NCBI GenBank assembly: GCA_900539225.1
Contig: UQBO01000007.1
Coordinates: 27,973 to 91,972, forward strand
DNA: 64,000 nt
Direction of reading: 5' to 3'
From: an uncultured Eubacteriales bacterium
GTDB taxonomy: Bacteria > Bacillota > Clostridia > Tissierellales > Peptoniphilaceae
This document shows positions 44,822 to 53,390 of the stretch, one piece after another; the first letter of the stretch is position 1, and every line of letters begins with the position of its first letter. A program made the position numbers and the translations under genes. Under the pieces are notes generated by a model. It made no database searches. It saw nothing but the letters and a program-made list of their open reading frames with translations, and had not been told where the DNA came from.

Positions 44822-45544
44822 TTAATCTTCTAAATTATGTGAAACGCTTTGAACGTCATCTGATTCTTCAAGGTCGTCAACCATTTTTTCAAACTTAATT
44901 GCTTGTTCTTCGTCAAGTTTAACTGTTGTTTGAGGTATGTTTGATATATCGAAGTCGCTTAGCTTATATCCTCTATCCTTTAATCCTTCAACAACTTGGT
45001 TAAAGTCTTCAACGGATGTGTAGATTTCATAACCTTCTTCATATGCTTTAAAATCTTCTGCTCCTAGATCAATCGCGTCCATAGTTAAGGTATCTTCATC
45101 AACTGATTCGTCGTTTTCGATAGCGATAAAGCCTTTTTTATCGAATAGATATGATACACAGCCTGTTGTTCCTAAGTTTCCGCCGTGCTTATCAAAGGCG
45201 TGTCTTACGTCTGAAGCAGTTCTGTTTCTGTTATCTGTTAAGCAGTCAACGATAACAGCAACGCCGCCTATGCCGTAGCCTTCGTAAGTAACGTTTTCGT
45301 AGTTAGCATCGCCCTCGCCGCCTTCACCTTTCTTGATAGCTCTCTCGATGTTGTCGTTAGGCATGTTCTCAGCCTTAGCCTTTTCAATAGCTGATTTAAG
45401 TGATGGGTTAAATTCTGGATTGGATCCACCTTCCTTAACCGCTACAGTGATGTATCTAGCTAGCTTTGTAAATACTGATGCTCTTCTTTGGTCTTCCTTA
45501 CCCTTTTTAGCTTTTATTGTTTTCCATTTTGAATGTCCTGACAT
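44822..45544 (-). CDS. yebC: YebC/PmpR family translation or transcription factor
   Basis: A 240-residue cytoplasmic protein with the family start MSGHSKWKTIKAKKGKED and the motifs EGYGIGGVAVIVDCLTDN (read in two pieces) and GGNLGTTGCV. Older work treats the family as transcriptional regulators; more recent work on YebC ties it to translation of proline stretches. AGGAGGAAT precedes the ATG. Confidence 0.95.
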   Translation of the reverse strand: MSGHSKWKTIKAKKGKEDQRRASVFTKLARYITVAVKEGGSNPEFNPSLKSAIEKAKAENMPNDNIERAIKKGEGGEGDANYENVTYEGYGIGGVAVIVDCLTDNRNRTASDVRHAFDKHGGNLGTTGCVSYLFDKKGFIAIENDESVDEDTLTMDAIDLGAEDFKAYEEGYEIYTSVEDFNQVVEGLKDRGYKLSDFDISNIPQTTVKLDEEQAIKFEKMVDDLEESDDVQSVSHNLED

Positions 45545-45554
45545 TTTATTCCTC

Positions 45555-46280
45555 CTAATAAATGTTTTTAAAATAATCTATATCCACTCTCTTATGCTGA
45601 GTTGAATTATATAGCTTTTTTATTCTTTCTTCTTTTTCTTTGGCAATGGCCTTGCCCTCGAAATATTTTTCTATATCATCGTAAGAAACGCCTAGCTCGT
45701 CCTCATCGCTTTGGCCCTTCCATAGCCCTGCCGATGGTTTTTTATTAATTATTTCATCTGGCACGCCTAAAACTTTGGCAATTTCATATACCTCACTCTT
45801 ATAAAAATCTCTAAGTAAATATATATCGCAAGCGCTATCTGCCCATTTAGTGAAGTAACCGACTAAGTACTCGCTCTTGTTTGATGAACCGACTACCATG
45901 TATGATAAATTTTGTCCATATAGATAAAGATTTGTCATCCTAAGCCTTGGCTTTACATTAGATAAGCTCATCTTAGAAAATTCTTCTGCCTTTGCATTTT
46001 TAACAAAGTCATCGTAAGTACTTGTTAAATCAACTCTGCTAGTCTTAATGCCTAGCTTATCTGCGACTAATTTTGCATCTACTTCGTCTTCATCAAGTGA
46101 GTGTATCGGCATAACTATACCTAAGTGATTATCCTCAAAGGCAAGTTTCGATAGGCCCGCAACTACAGCTGAATCAACACCGCCCGAAAGCCCGAAAACT
46201 GCTCCTTTTAATCCAGTCTTGTCCCTTTTATCTCTTAGCCAAGATACCATATCTTGGACCATCTTTTCATAATCTTTCAA
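45555..46280 (-). CDS. nadE: Ammonia-dependent NAD synthetase
   Basis: A 241-residue ATP pyrophosphatase enzyme that amidates nicotinic acid adenine dinucleotide. The PP-loop is FGLSGGVDSAV, and SNKSEYLVGYFTKWAD and KKPSAGLWKGQSDEDELG follow. There is no glutaminase domain, so ammonia is the nitrogen donor. The window also holds pncC, which feeds the same pathway from NMN. Confidence 0.95.
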   Translation of the reverse strand: MKDYEKMVQDMVSWLRDKRDKTGLKGAVFGLSGGVDSAVVAGLSKLAFEDNHLGIVMPIHSLDEDEVDAKLVADKLGIKTSRVDLTSTYDDFVKNAKAEEFSKMSLSNVKPRLRMTNLYLYGQNLSYMVVGSSNKSEYLVGYFTKWADSACDIYLLRDFYKSEVYEIAKVLGVPDEIINKKPSAGLWKGQSDEDELGVSYDDIEKYFEGKAIAKEKEERIKKLYNSTQHKRVDIDYFKNIY

Positions 46281-46931
46281 TTATTTCACTATCCTTTTAT
46301 CAATATGTGCCTTTATATATTCATCTTCAAACTCGTAATCAAGCTCTCGATTGGCAAGATTTTTGAGCGTTTCTAAAAGTTCTTCGCTGTCCTCTTCCTT
46401 TATATATATGTCCGCGCTAATATTTTCCATGTACTCTACATTATCTAAATCATAAACCGTATGTGATAGATGGTTCTTAATCTTGTCAAACTCTGCGTAT
46501 GGAAAAGTCAGTCTGTACTTAAGAAAGCTGCCGTAGTCATAAATTTTGCCTTCGATGCTCTTCTTAAATGCACCTGAGTAAGCTCTTACAAGGCCTCCAA
46601 CACCAAGTTTAATCCCGCCAAAGTACCTAGTTACGACGCAGACTATGTTTGATAGTCCCTCCATTTCCATAACGCCAAGTATGGGCCTTGCTGATGAACC
46701 TTGTGGCTCGCCGTCCTCATCGTAGCGCTTTATGGGTATGCTGCCATTAATAATGTAGGCGCTAACGTTATGAGTCGCGTCCTTATACTTTTCTTTCATC
46801 TCGTTAATGAAGGCTATAGCCTCATCTTCGCTCTTAACGTGCTTTGTATTTGCTATGAACTTTGATTTATTAATCAGGTCCTCGGCGCTTACTAGCTCCA
46901 GAACCGATTTGTACTCATTATTCGCAGACAT
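46281..46931 (-). CDS. YigZ/IMPACT family protein
   Basis: A 216-residue protein with the UPF0029 N-terminal domain (KSKFIANTKHV, HNVSAYI, DGEPQGSSARPIL, GGIKLGVGGLVRAY) and a small C-terminal ferredoxin-like domain. The family is widespread; its biochemical role is not settled, with links to stress response and translation control through the eukaryotic IMPACT. The start overlaps hflX by 14 bases. Confidence 0.92.
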   Translation of the reverse strand: MSANNEYKSVLELVSAEDLINKSKFIANTKHVKSEDEAIAFINEMKEKYKDATHNVSAYIINGSIPIKRYDEDGEPQGSSARPILGVMEMEGLSNIVCVVTRYFGGIKLGVGGLVRAYSGAFKKSIEGKIYDYGSFLKYRLTFPYAEFDKIKNHLSHTVYDLDNVEYMENISADIYIKEEDSEELLETLKNLANRELDYEFEDEYIKAHIDKRIVK

Positions 46932-48162
46932 ATTCTTTATATTTATTGTAATCTATTTGTGAAAGCTTCACTTTTATGTACATTGAAGCTTCGTCGTACT
47001 TTGTAACTTCTACTGCATAGCTCTTTTTTAGCCTATCCACAAGGGCGCTGTCCTTGAAAGGAACCTTCATTGTGACTTCTTTGTAATCCTCTTTAAGTAC
47101 TGACTCTATCTTATCTATAAGCTTTTTAACGTCTTCATCATTTTTTGCTGATATATAGATGATGTCATCTGTATCATTTAAAGTGGCCCTTCTATGCTCA
47201 TCAAGTTTATCTACCTTATTATATACCCTTAAAACTCTTTTGTCCATAAGTCCTAAGGACTTCATTAATTCAAGTGTCGTCTCAATCTGTAAATCCATGT
47301 TCTCATCAGATATATCGACCACATGTAGTATCAAATCCGCATACTTTAGCTCTTCCAAAGTGCCTTTGAAGGCTTCAACAAGCTTAGTTGGCAAGTTCGA
47401 TACAAAACCTACAGTGTCTGAGGCAATAAATTCTGATCCAGTGGAGAATTTTATCTTCCTAACAAAAGTTTGTAATGTAGCAAATAGCATGTCCTTAGCC
47501 AAAACTTCCTTCGCTCCGCTCTCTGATAGCCTAATCATGCTGTTTAGTATAGTAGATTTACCGCAGTTAGTGTAGCCGATGATGCTTACATAAGGAGTAT
47601 CGCTTTCGTTTCTCTTTCTCGAGATATTGTCCCTAGACTTTTGCGCTTCCTTTAATTTATTCTTAATTCTATCGATTTGTTCTTGTATATGACGTCTGTC
47701 GGTTTCAAGCTTTTGTTCACCGGGTCCTCTAGTACCGATGCCGCCGCCCTCTCTTGATAGATAATTATTCATACCTACAAGCCTTGGCAGTCTATATGAT
47801 AGCTGAGCAAGCTCCACTTGTAGCTTTGCTTCAACAGTTTCAGCTCTTAGAGCAAAGATGTCCAAGATAAGATTAGTCCTGTCGACCACTTTGATGTCGA
47901 GTTCGTCCTCTAAGTTTCTTGTTTGAACGCCGCTTAGCTCGTCATTAACAACAAGAAGGTCAATGTCATTCGCTTCAATAAGCGTTTTTATCTCGTTAAG
48001 CTTACCCTTGCCCATATAGTAGCGAGGGTTTAAAACATCCTTACTTTGTTTCACTCTGACTATGGCTTCGGCGTCGCACGCCTCAAGAAGCGCTTCAAGC
48101 TCATCAAGATACTCGTCAGTCTTTGAATCAAATTCAATTGTATATATAATTGCTCTCTCCAT
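46918..48162 (-). CDS. hflX: Ribosome-associated GTPase HflX
   Basis: A 414-residue GTPase that splits stalled or stressed ribosomes. The N-terminal domain contains YYMGKGKLNEI, then the HflX motif GPGEQKLETDRRHI, a helical linker, and the G domain with G1 GYTNCGKST, G3 DTVGF and G4 NKVD. Length is normal. It leads the operon behind the consensus promoter; AGAGGTGC precedes the ATG. Confidence 0.96.
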   Translation of the reverse strand: MERAIIYTIEFDSKTDEYLDELEALLEACDAEAIVRVKQSKDVLNPRYYMGKGKLNEIKTLIEANDIDLLVVNDELSGVQTRNLEDELDIKVVDRTNLILDIFALRAETVEAKLQVELAQLSYRLPRLVGMNNYLSREGGGIGTRGPGEQKLETDRRHIQEQIDRIKNKLKEAQKSRDNISRKRNESDTPYVSIIGYTNCGKSTILNSMIRLSESGAKEVLAKDMLFATLQTFVRKIKFSTGSEFIASDTVGFVSNLPTKLVEAFKGTLEELKYADLILHVVDISDENMDLQIETTLELMKSLGLMDKRVLRVYNKVDKLDEHRRATLNDTDDIIYISAKNDEDVKKLIDKIESVLKEDYKEVTMKVPFKDSALVDRLKKSYAVEVTKYDEASMYIKVKLSQIDYNKYKEYVCE

Positions 48163-48179
48163 ATAGCACCTCTTTTGTA

Positions 48180-48208
48180 ATTATACCAAAGCCGTGATTA
48201 AATGTCAA
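48180..48208 (-). promoter_or_regulatory. Consensus promoter of the hflX operon
   Basis: Minus-strand TTGACA (48208-48203) and TATAAT (48185-48180) with a 17-base spacer, both perfect. Confidence 0.85.
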
Positions 48209-48231
48209 AATATTTATTATAGATAAATTAA

Positions 48232-48257
48232 TAGCGTAGACAAATTTATCTACGCTA
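48232..48257 (-). terminator. Probable terminator of the restriction-modification gene
   Basis: A 9-bp stem TAGCGTAGA/TCTACGCTA with an 8-base loop lies just after the stop of the MmeI-like gene; the following tail (TTAATTTAT) is only moderately T-rich. Confidence 0.6.
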
Positions 48258-48262
48258 ATAGT

Positions 48263-51037
48263 TTAATTCTTTTCAATCATCTTTTTATATAGCTTCATAA
48301 GCTCAGCAACACACTCTGACTCACTCATGGCTCTCCAGTTAAAGCCGTAAGCTTCCATAACAGCCTTGTCGTTTTCTTGATGTGCCTTTCTTAGTTCAGG
48401 TGGCATAGTTAAATCATCATACAGATCAGCAAGGGATGAATCAGGATAGAGATTTCTTGCATCTAAAATCATTTGAGCCGTCTTTTCTATTCTTTCCTTT
48501 TGTTCTTTTGTAGGACTTGGCCAAGGAAATGTATTATAGACAATCGTATTTGAATAACTATATCTCATTTCTAGTCTTCCTGCCACTACCCTCATCCAAC
48601 TATTATGAACATTTGATGTAATGATTCCAAAATGATAAATTTCTGCATCTTCAGATACAAATAATTTGTCTCCGGGAATAATGTTTTTACTTAAATAATC
48701 AACAGGGATATATTTTCTTTTTTCTGAAGACACTTTTGGTATTGCTATATAATCACTTTTTAAATCATTATTTCTATAGAACAATGTAGGTGTATCAGCA
48801 GCCCTTCTAGTCTGTTCTGATTTGGAACTCAATCTAAATTCTTTTACTTTCTTTACCCTATCCATAATAGCTGAATTAGATTTTATCTCCGTGATGTCTT
48901 TATCTTTTAACCACAAACAATATCTAGGCTTCCTATCTATAAAATCTTTTCCCATCATAAATGGTCTGAAAAATTTTTCTGCACCAGGTGTTTTTGTTAG
49001 AAAATCATTTTTTTCTTCTTCAGTAAAAATTAAATTTCCACCATCAACAGGATCCAGTCCTCTTCTTATAATAGGAACATTTTCTGTTAGTGGAGTGCTA
49101 CTGGATATAATAGATATATTTGGTCCATCAACAAGATAACCATTAATGTTGTTGGCTTTTTTTACTCTTGCTTCATCATATATAAACTTTTCAGGTCTAT
49201 TATTATTTGAAAACCCAATAATAACTACATGAACTTTAGCTTTTTCGCTTGCTTCAGACTCCCAAACAAATGATTTATAAGCAAAATTTATTTTTATAGA
49301 GTGATTTTTAAACAAATCGTCCCACAGTATGGAAACTTGGTCTCCTTGAACAATTGAGTTTGTAGAAACCAAAGCAACTTCTATATTACTACCTTGAATA
49401 TATTCAACTGATTTTTTATACCAACATGCAACATAATCTAATTTTCCAGATTTTTTAACACCTTTAAAAATATTTTTTACATCATTTTTTTGATCTTCTG
49501 ATTGATATGCTGTACCAACAAAAGGCGGATTACCCATTATATAATCTAGTTCATCTTTTTTAACTACGCTTTCCCAATCAAGTCTTAGGGCATTTCCTTC
49601 AACTATGTTTGGATAGCTTTTAAGCGGGAAGAAATCAAGATTCATATTAATTAGGTCTTCTGTTTCCTTAAGCATTTGTGATTCGGCTATCCAAAGAGCT
49701 GCCTTAGCAACCGAGACAGCAAAGTCGTTTATCTCTATGCCGTAAAACTGTTTGATTGATACTTTTATAGGGTTTTCAGCATTTAAGATAATTTGTCCTT
49801 CATTTCTAGCCTTAATTATTTTATTTTCTAAACGTCTTAAAGAAAGATAGGTTTCAGTTAAAAAATTTCCGCTGCCGCAGGCAGGATCCAGGAATTTGAG
49901 CGATGCTAGCTTATCTTGCAAATCATTTAATTGTTTTTGCCTTTGATTTATTGTTTTTATATTCATTATCTCGGCAAATTCTTCTTTTAAATCATTAAAG
50001 AAGAGTGGGTCTATGACTTTGTGTATATTTTCTATAGAAGTGTAGTGCATACCGCCTGAACGCCTTGTTTCAGGATTTAGTGTTGACTCGAAAACTCCTC
50101 CAAATATTGTTGGGCTTATCTTTGACCAGTCAAAACCTTCTGATGCGTCTTCAAGTATAACTCTGATTATCTCATCATCTAATCGAGGTATGACAACGCT
50201 TTCATCTGCGAAGAGACCTCCATTGACATAAGGAAAGGCTAATAACTCTTCTGAGGCATAAGGGTCTCTGTCCTCTTCTTTTTGATCAAGTGTCTTGAAA
50301 AGTTTTATAAGTGCATATCTAAAGCTCGATGGATTCTCTCTTTGCCTAGATAGATAGTCGTGAAACATATTGTGCTTGCCAAAGAGTCCTGCGTCTTCTG
50401 CATAAAGACAAAATACTATACGAACGCATAAAACATTTAGGTCTTTAAGTGTTTTTTCATCGTTTGGGTCTTTGTACTGCTTTAAAAGCGCATCATAAAG
50501 TTTACCGACCAATTCCCCTGCCTTGATTGAAACTTCGAGTGATTTTTTTATATTTTGATCTTCTTGGTCAATTAAAAAGTTTAATCTGTAGTAATCCTCT
50601 TCAAGATCTTTTAAGTAGATTACCTCTGGCTCACCTTGTGGTCTGTTCATATCATATATGTGAAATTCTTTGAAGTTTGAAAGCACTATCCAACGCGGTC
50701 TGTCATCATAGGGCAGTTCAATTGAGTATCTCTTGGCTTGTTGGAATGGCGATAATATAGACCCATCTGATTGAACAATCCCTTGTGTTAAGTCTTTATC
50801 TATTGACTTTTGCTCTATAAGAACATGTGTTGACGGTATGTAGCCATCTATAAAGCTTGTGTGGTCAAGCTTCACTTGATCTTCAAATCTAATATAGTCT
50901 GTAGGGGAGCTGACGCCATAAACGTCTTGTAAAAGTGATAACCAAAAAGGCTGTGATTGACCTTTTTCATATCCTTTTCCTTCCCACTTCTTCGCAAATT
51001 CTTTTGCTCTCTTCCTTTGCTCTCTTTGTGTTAACAT
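48263..51037 (-). CDS. MmeI-like (type IIL) restriction-modification enzyme
   Basis: A single chain of 924 residues that should both methylate and cut DNA. The N-terminal nuclease domain has D64 followed by E75-Q-K77 (HVLIEQKS), the D...ExK site of MmeI. The adenine methyltransferase core has motif I DPACGSGNF near 382 and motif IV NPPF near 502 (DYIMGNPPFVG). A C-terminal target recognition domain with LRLEMRYSYSNTIVYNTFPWP-like content (GRLEMRYSYS, NTFPWPSP) completes the order. In this family one recognition domain serves both activities, so no partner gene is required. It borders the accessory island. The recognition sequence cannot be read from the protein. Confidence 0.92.
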   Translation of the reverse strand: MLTQREQRKRAKEFAKKWEGKGYEKGQSQPFWLSLLQDVYGVSSPTDYIRFEDQVKLDHTSFIDGYIPSTHVLIEQKSIDKDLTQGIVQSDGSILSPFQQAKRYSIELPYDDRPRWIVLSNFKEFHIYDMNRPQGEPEVIYLKDLEEDYYRLNFLIDQEDQNIKKSLEVSIKAGELVGKLYDALLKQYKDPNDEKTLKDLNVLCVRIVFCLYAEDAGLFGKHNMFHDYLSRQRENPSSFRYALIKLFKTLDQKEEDRDPYASEELLAFPYVNGGLFADESVVIPRLDDEIIRVILEDASEGFDWSKISPTIFGGVFESTLNPETRRSGGMHYTSIENIHKVIDPLFFNDLKEEFAEIMNIKTINQRQKQLNDLQDKLASLKFLDPACGSGNFLTETYLSLRRLENKIIKARNEGQIILNAENPIKVSIKQFYGIEINDFAVSVAKAALWIAESQMLKETEDLINMNLDFFPLKSYPNIVEGNALRLDWESVVKKDELDYIMGNPPFVGTAYQSEDQKNDVKNIFKGVKKSGKLDYVACWYKKSVEYIQGSNIEVALVSTNSIVQGDQVSILWDDLFKNHSIKINFAYKSFVWESEASEKAKVHVVIIGFSNNNRPEKFIYDEARVKKANNINGYLVDGPNISIISSSTPLTENVPIIRRGLDPVDGGNLIFTEEEKNDFLTKTPGAEKFFRPFMMGKDFIDRKPRYCLWLKDKDITEIKSNSAIMDRVKKVKEFRLSSKSEQTRRAADTPTLFYRNNDLKSDYIAIPKVSSEKRKYIPVDYLSKNIIPGDKLFVSEDAEIYHFGIITSNVHNSWMRVVAGRLEMRYSYSNTIVYNTFPWPSPTKEQKERIEKTAQMILDARNLYPDSSLADLYDDLTMPPELRKAHQENDKAVMEAYGFNWRAMSESECVAELMKLYKKMIEKN

Positions 51038-51073
51038 AATCCACCTCTATAAGTAATTAATATTATTAAGTTT

Positions 51074-51079
51074 ATTATA
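51074..51079 (-). promoter_or_regulatory. Possible -10 box for the restriction-modification gene
   Basis: A perfect TATAAT lies 36 bases before the ATG on the minus strand, but the -35 position (TTATAA-like) is weak. Confidence 0.4.
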
Positions 51080-51112
51080 TCATAAATTGTGTTAAATTAT
51101 AATTATAAAAAT

Positions 51113-51147
51113 ACCCTCCTTACTGTTTGTTCAGTAAAGAGGGTTCA
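51113..51147 (-). terminator. Terminator of the toxin-immunity cassette
   Basis: A 13-bp stem (51144-51132 with 51125-51113, one G-T pair, loop AACAAA) followed by ATTTTTAT on the minus strand, downstream of the DUF4926 gene. Confidence 0.8.
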
Positions 51148-51194
51148 TTTCATATTGATATTTCTTATAGGCTTTATTTAAAAAAGTACAAAGT

Positions 51195-51383
51195 CTATTG
51201 GAATGACTGTATAAGCTCTAATTTATTTAATGGTGTGGTAACCACATCAATCGTATCTCCATCTATATCAAAAAATTCAACCTCACCATTTTTATCATCA
51301 TAAAGCAAAACAATCGTTCCTTTTGTTCCTTTTCTGATTTCTTTGTAGTCCTCTTTCAATCTTACAATATCTAATTCTTTCAT
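51195..51383 (-). CDS. DUF4926 protein, probable immunity protein
   Basis: The 62-residue product matches the DUF4926 layout, MKELDIVRLKEDY, then KGTKGTIVLLYDD, VEFFD and a final LNKLELI, a small SH3-like beta fold common beside polymorphic toxins and in immunity arrays. Its ATG overlaps the stop of the previous gene by one base. The toxin it would neutralise is not evident; this is inferred from the family and neighbours. Confidence 0.75.
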   Translation of the reverse strand: MKELDIVRLKEDYKEIRKGTKGTIVLLYDDKNGEVEFFDIDGDTIDVVTTPLNKLELIQSFQ

Positions 51384-51721
51384 TATAAATTTTTAACTCT
51401 TTCAGTTTCTTTGTCATCAATTTCAAAAGAACCATCATTTAATTCATCAAGTCTTTTTCTAAGCTTTTCTAATAAAGCAAGCATTTTAAATTTATCTTTT
51501 TTTTCTTGTTCCTTATCAAAATAACATGCTTGCCCTTTATAATCAAAATGATAATAAGATGAGTATAGATCTTGTAATTGCTGATGTAACTCCATCAATT
51601 CCTTATCATTAGAAATTGATTCAATATAATAATCATACTCCTTTTTTTCTTCATTATAATAGCAACCCCATATAGGACCTGCCCATATATCAAACATAAT
51701 TCTAATATTTTTCTTATCCAT
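51383..51721 (-). CDS. Immunity-like protein, paralogue of the 51835-52146 gene
   Basis: A 112-residue protein of unrecognised family. Its layout follows that of the neighbour at 51835-52146: a start of the form M-KK-I, a WAG.P or WASYP motif, an acidic tyrosine-rich strand, then a helix (LHQQLQDLYSSYYHF compared with IQLLQDMYDELF) and a charged C-terminal helix. It begins 14 bases after a 33-codon remnant of a toxin-like C-terminus. The repeated toxin-then-partner order argues for an immunity gene whose cognate toxin has been lost. GGAGGTCA precedes the ATG. Confidence 0.65.
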   Translation of the reverse strand: MDKKNIRIMFDIWAGPIWGCYYNEEKKEYDYYIESISNDKELMELHQQLQDLYSSYYHFDYKGQACYFDKEQEKKDKFKMLALLEKLRKRLDELNDGSFEIDDKETERVKNL

Positions 51722-51735
51722 TATTGACCTCCATT

Positions 51736-51834
51736 TTATTTTGGATATATTGAAACAATAAATCCATTCGTTCCTACTACTATAGATATTTTCAATCGAC
51801 TTCTATATGCAATTGCTGTGTTGTATAGGAGTTT
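51736..51834 (-). pseudogene. Start-less C-terminal remnant of a toxin-like gene
   Basis: The minus strand here reads 32 codons and a stop with no start codon and an in-frame TAA just upstream. The tail, LKISIVVGTNGFIVS, aligns with IKVAISISDNGYIVG at the end of the complete gene at 52160-52570, with the same K, I, N-G, I-V positions. As with the complete copy, an immunity-like gene follows directly. It therefore looks like debris of a second toxin left beside a kept immunity gene. Confidence 0.6.
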
Positions 51835-52146
51835 TTATATGTCTAATTTTTTCACTTCAATTTTACACTTCTTTCCTAATAATTCATTTAGCTCATTAGC
51901 AACGTCATCATATAGTTTCTTAATTGTATTTATTTTCTGAGGAAATTTATATCCAATATATAAAAACTCTTTTGATGTATTTACAAATAATTCATCATAC
52001 ATATCCTGTAAGAGTTGTATTTTTTTACAAACTTCATTACTAAGTCCCAATTCTTCAGGGTCTATGTCATCTATAATATATCCGCCTTCATCTAACTCAC
52101 AAAGAGGATAAGATGCCCATTCTAAGTGTAAACCTATTTTTTTCAT
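51835..52146 (-). CDS. Immunity-like protein following the toxin-like gene
   Basis: The 103-residue product is acidic in its first half (DEGGYIIDDIDPEE) and helical in its second. It starts 13 bases after the stop of the toxin-like gene at 52160-52570, the usual place for a cognate immunity gene, and resembles the gene at 51383-51721. I do not recognise a named family. AAGGAAGAT precedes the ATG. Confidence 0.7.
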   Translation of the reverse strand: MKKIGLHLEWASYPLCELDEGGYIIDDIDPEELGLSNEVCKKIQLLQDMYDELFVNTSKEFLYIGYKFPQKINTIKKLYDDVANELNELLGKKCKIEVKKLDI

Positions 52147-52159
52147 AAAATCTTCCTTT

Positions 52160-52570
52160 CTATCTAATATTCGCTCCTACTATATAACCATTATCACTTA
52201 TTGATATCGCTACTTTTATATTCTTCCCATTATAATTTACCTCATATATTATTCTTGGTTTTTTATGCATTTTACCTTGTTTTCCAACAATCTTTCCACT
52301 TTCTATAGCAAGCTTCAAAACATTTGATATGTTTTCATCATTAATACCTTTAGAGTTAAATTGTTTTCCATGATTGTATATAATATGCTTTAATCCTGAA
52401 ATCTCATTTCCCTTTTCAAGCCAAACAAGCTCATTTTTCTTAGTTTTTGTAATCATAACAAGATTTTCCTCATTAAATTTTACACCACTTTCTCTAAGTT
52501 CATCTATTAAGTGCTCAGGCTTTAATGCTCTATTCGTATTATTATATAATCCGCTGTTACCTGCACCCAT
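52160..52570 (-). CDS. Free-standing polymorphic-toxin-like C-terminal domain
   Basis: A 136-residue protein that begins MGAGNSGLYNNTNRALK, a linker-like start, and continues with VWLEKG, GLKHIIYNHGKQF, then IESGKIVGKQGK, RIIYEVNYNGK and a terminal IKVAISISDNGYIVGA. The conserved histidines in the middle and the late beta strands recall small RNase toxin domains of the barnase-EndoU-colicin-RelE group; this assignment is inference. There is no secretion signal or delivery domain, so it may be an orphan cassette or act inside the cell. The neighbouring gene downstream is a candidate immunity partner. The start overlaps the DUF4417 stop as TAATG. Confidence 0.65.
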   Translation of the reverse strand: MGAGNSGLYNNTNRALKPEHLIDELRESGVKFNEENLVMITKTKKNELVWLEKGNEISGLKHIIYNHGKQFNSKGINDENISNVLKLAIESGKIVGKQGKMHKKPRIIYEVNYNGKNIKVAISISDNGYIVGANIR

Positions 52571-53220
52571 TATATTGCACCTCTATAGATTTTTGATGTA
52601 TATGGCTCAATCGCTATAAATTCCGAATCTTGTTTATACTTTCCAAATATACTTTCCGGCATTGCTCCATAAACATAAACTTTTTTTGGTTTTAATCGAT
52701 TGAAAAACTCAGCTAATCCCTTTTCAAAATAATATAGATTTTCTTTTTTCTTTATTTGACCATACGAACCTATTGAGTATGTCCCTTCGCTTTCTAATCC
52801 TTCAAAGCAAAATTCGTAGCTTCTTGAATCTCCCCATCTTACATTTGGTATTACTTTAATACCGTTATTTTGATAGTAGGATCCAATGAGCCTATTTAAA
52901 AATGTGTTGTAAATTTGCTCTGTGATAGGCGTATCGTAATAAATAGAAAAGTCTGGACTTATTAATGCTTTATATTTCTTTAGTTCATTTTTGTATTTTT
53001 CAGGATTATTTATTATTTGTTTAAAACTTCCGTCATATATATAAAAATGAATTATAGCGTTACAATTCTTATATAAGTTTCTTTTATCAAATGGAATAAA
53101 TTTTTCTATATCATCTACTTCTTGTTTTTTTATCAAAGGCATATCATATTTTCCTACCAAAATTGCCTTTTTTATTAGTTCTGGATTAAATCCGTTGTTT
53201 ACAAATTTATAATTTATCAT
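52570..53220 (-). CDS. DUF4417 protein
   Basis: The 216-residue protein has the DUF4417 signature NVRWGDSRSYEFCFEG followed by SIGSYGQIKKKENLYYFEKG and RLKPKKVYVYG. The family is common in phages, plasmids and integrative elements of Firmicutes and has no assigned activity. It lies directly upstream of the toxin-like gene and is probably co-transcribed. AAAGGAGGA precedes the ATG. Confidence 0.82.
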   Translation of the reverse strand: MINYKFVNNGFNPELIKKAILVGKYDMPLIKKQEVDDIEKFIPFDKRNLYKNCNAIIHFYIYDGSFKQIINNPEKYKNELKKYKALISPDFSIYYDTPITEQIYNTFLNRLIGSYYQNNGIKVIPNVRWGDSRSYEFCFEGLESEGTYSIGSYGQIKKKENLYYFEKGLAEFFNRLKPKKVYVYGAMPESIFGKYKQDSEFIAIEPYTSKIYRGAI

Positions 53221-53250
53221 ATATCCTCCTTTAAAATTTGATTTTTAAAA

Positions 53251-53294
53251 CTGGATATGATATAATTAACTCGGTAATATTATATAATATCCAG
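53251..53294. repeat. 16-bp inverted repeat between the DUF4417 and ImmA-like genes
   Basis: The arms 53251-53266 and 53279-53294 match at 15 of 16 positions (CTGGATATGATATAAT against CTGGATATTATATAAT reversed) around a 12-base spacer. The stem contains a -10-like TATAAT and is followed on the minus strand by TTTTAAAAA. It may be a terminator of the repressor-protease unit, an operator, or both. Confidence 0.6.
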
Positions 53295-53297
53295 CAC

Positions 53298-53345
53298 GAA
53301 AAACATACTTTAGATTGCCCCAACTTTCTATACAGTATGTTTTTC
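53298..53345 (-). terminator. Possible terminator after the ImmA-like gene
   Basis: A 12-bp perfect inverted repeat (GAAAAACATACT, 53298-53309, and its complement at 53334-53345) with a 24-base loop; on the minus strand the second arm ends in TTTTTC. Confidence 0.5.
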
Positions 53346-53390
53346 CCTTTTAAACTAATTGTCCCAGCCTTCATTTTCATATTTCCTCAG

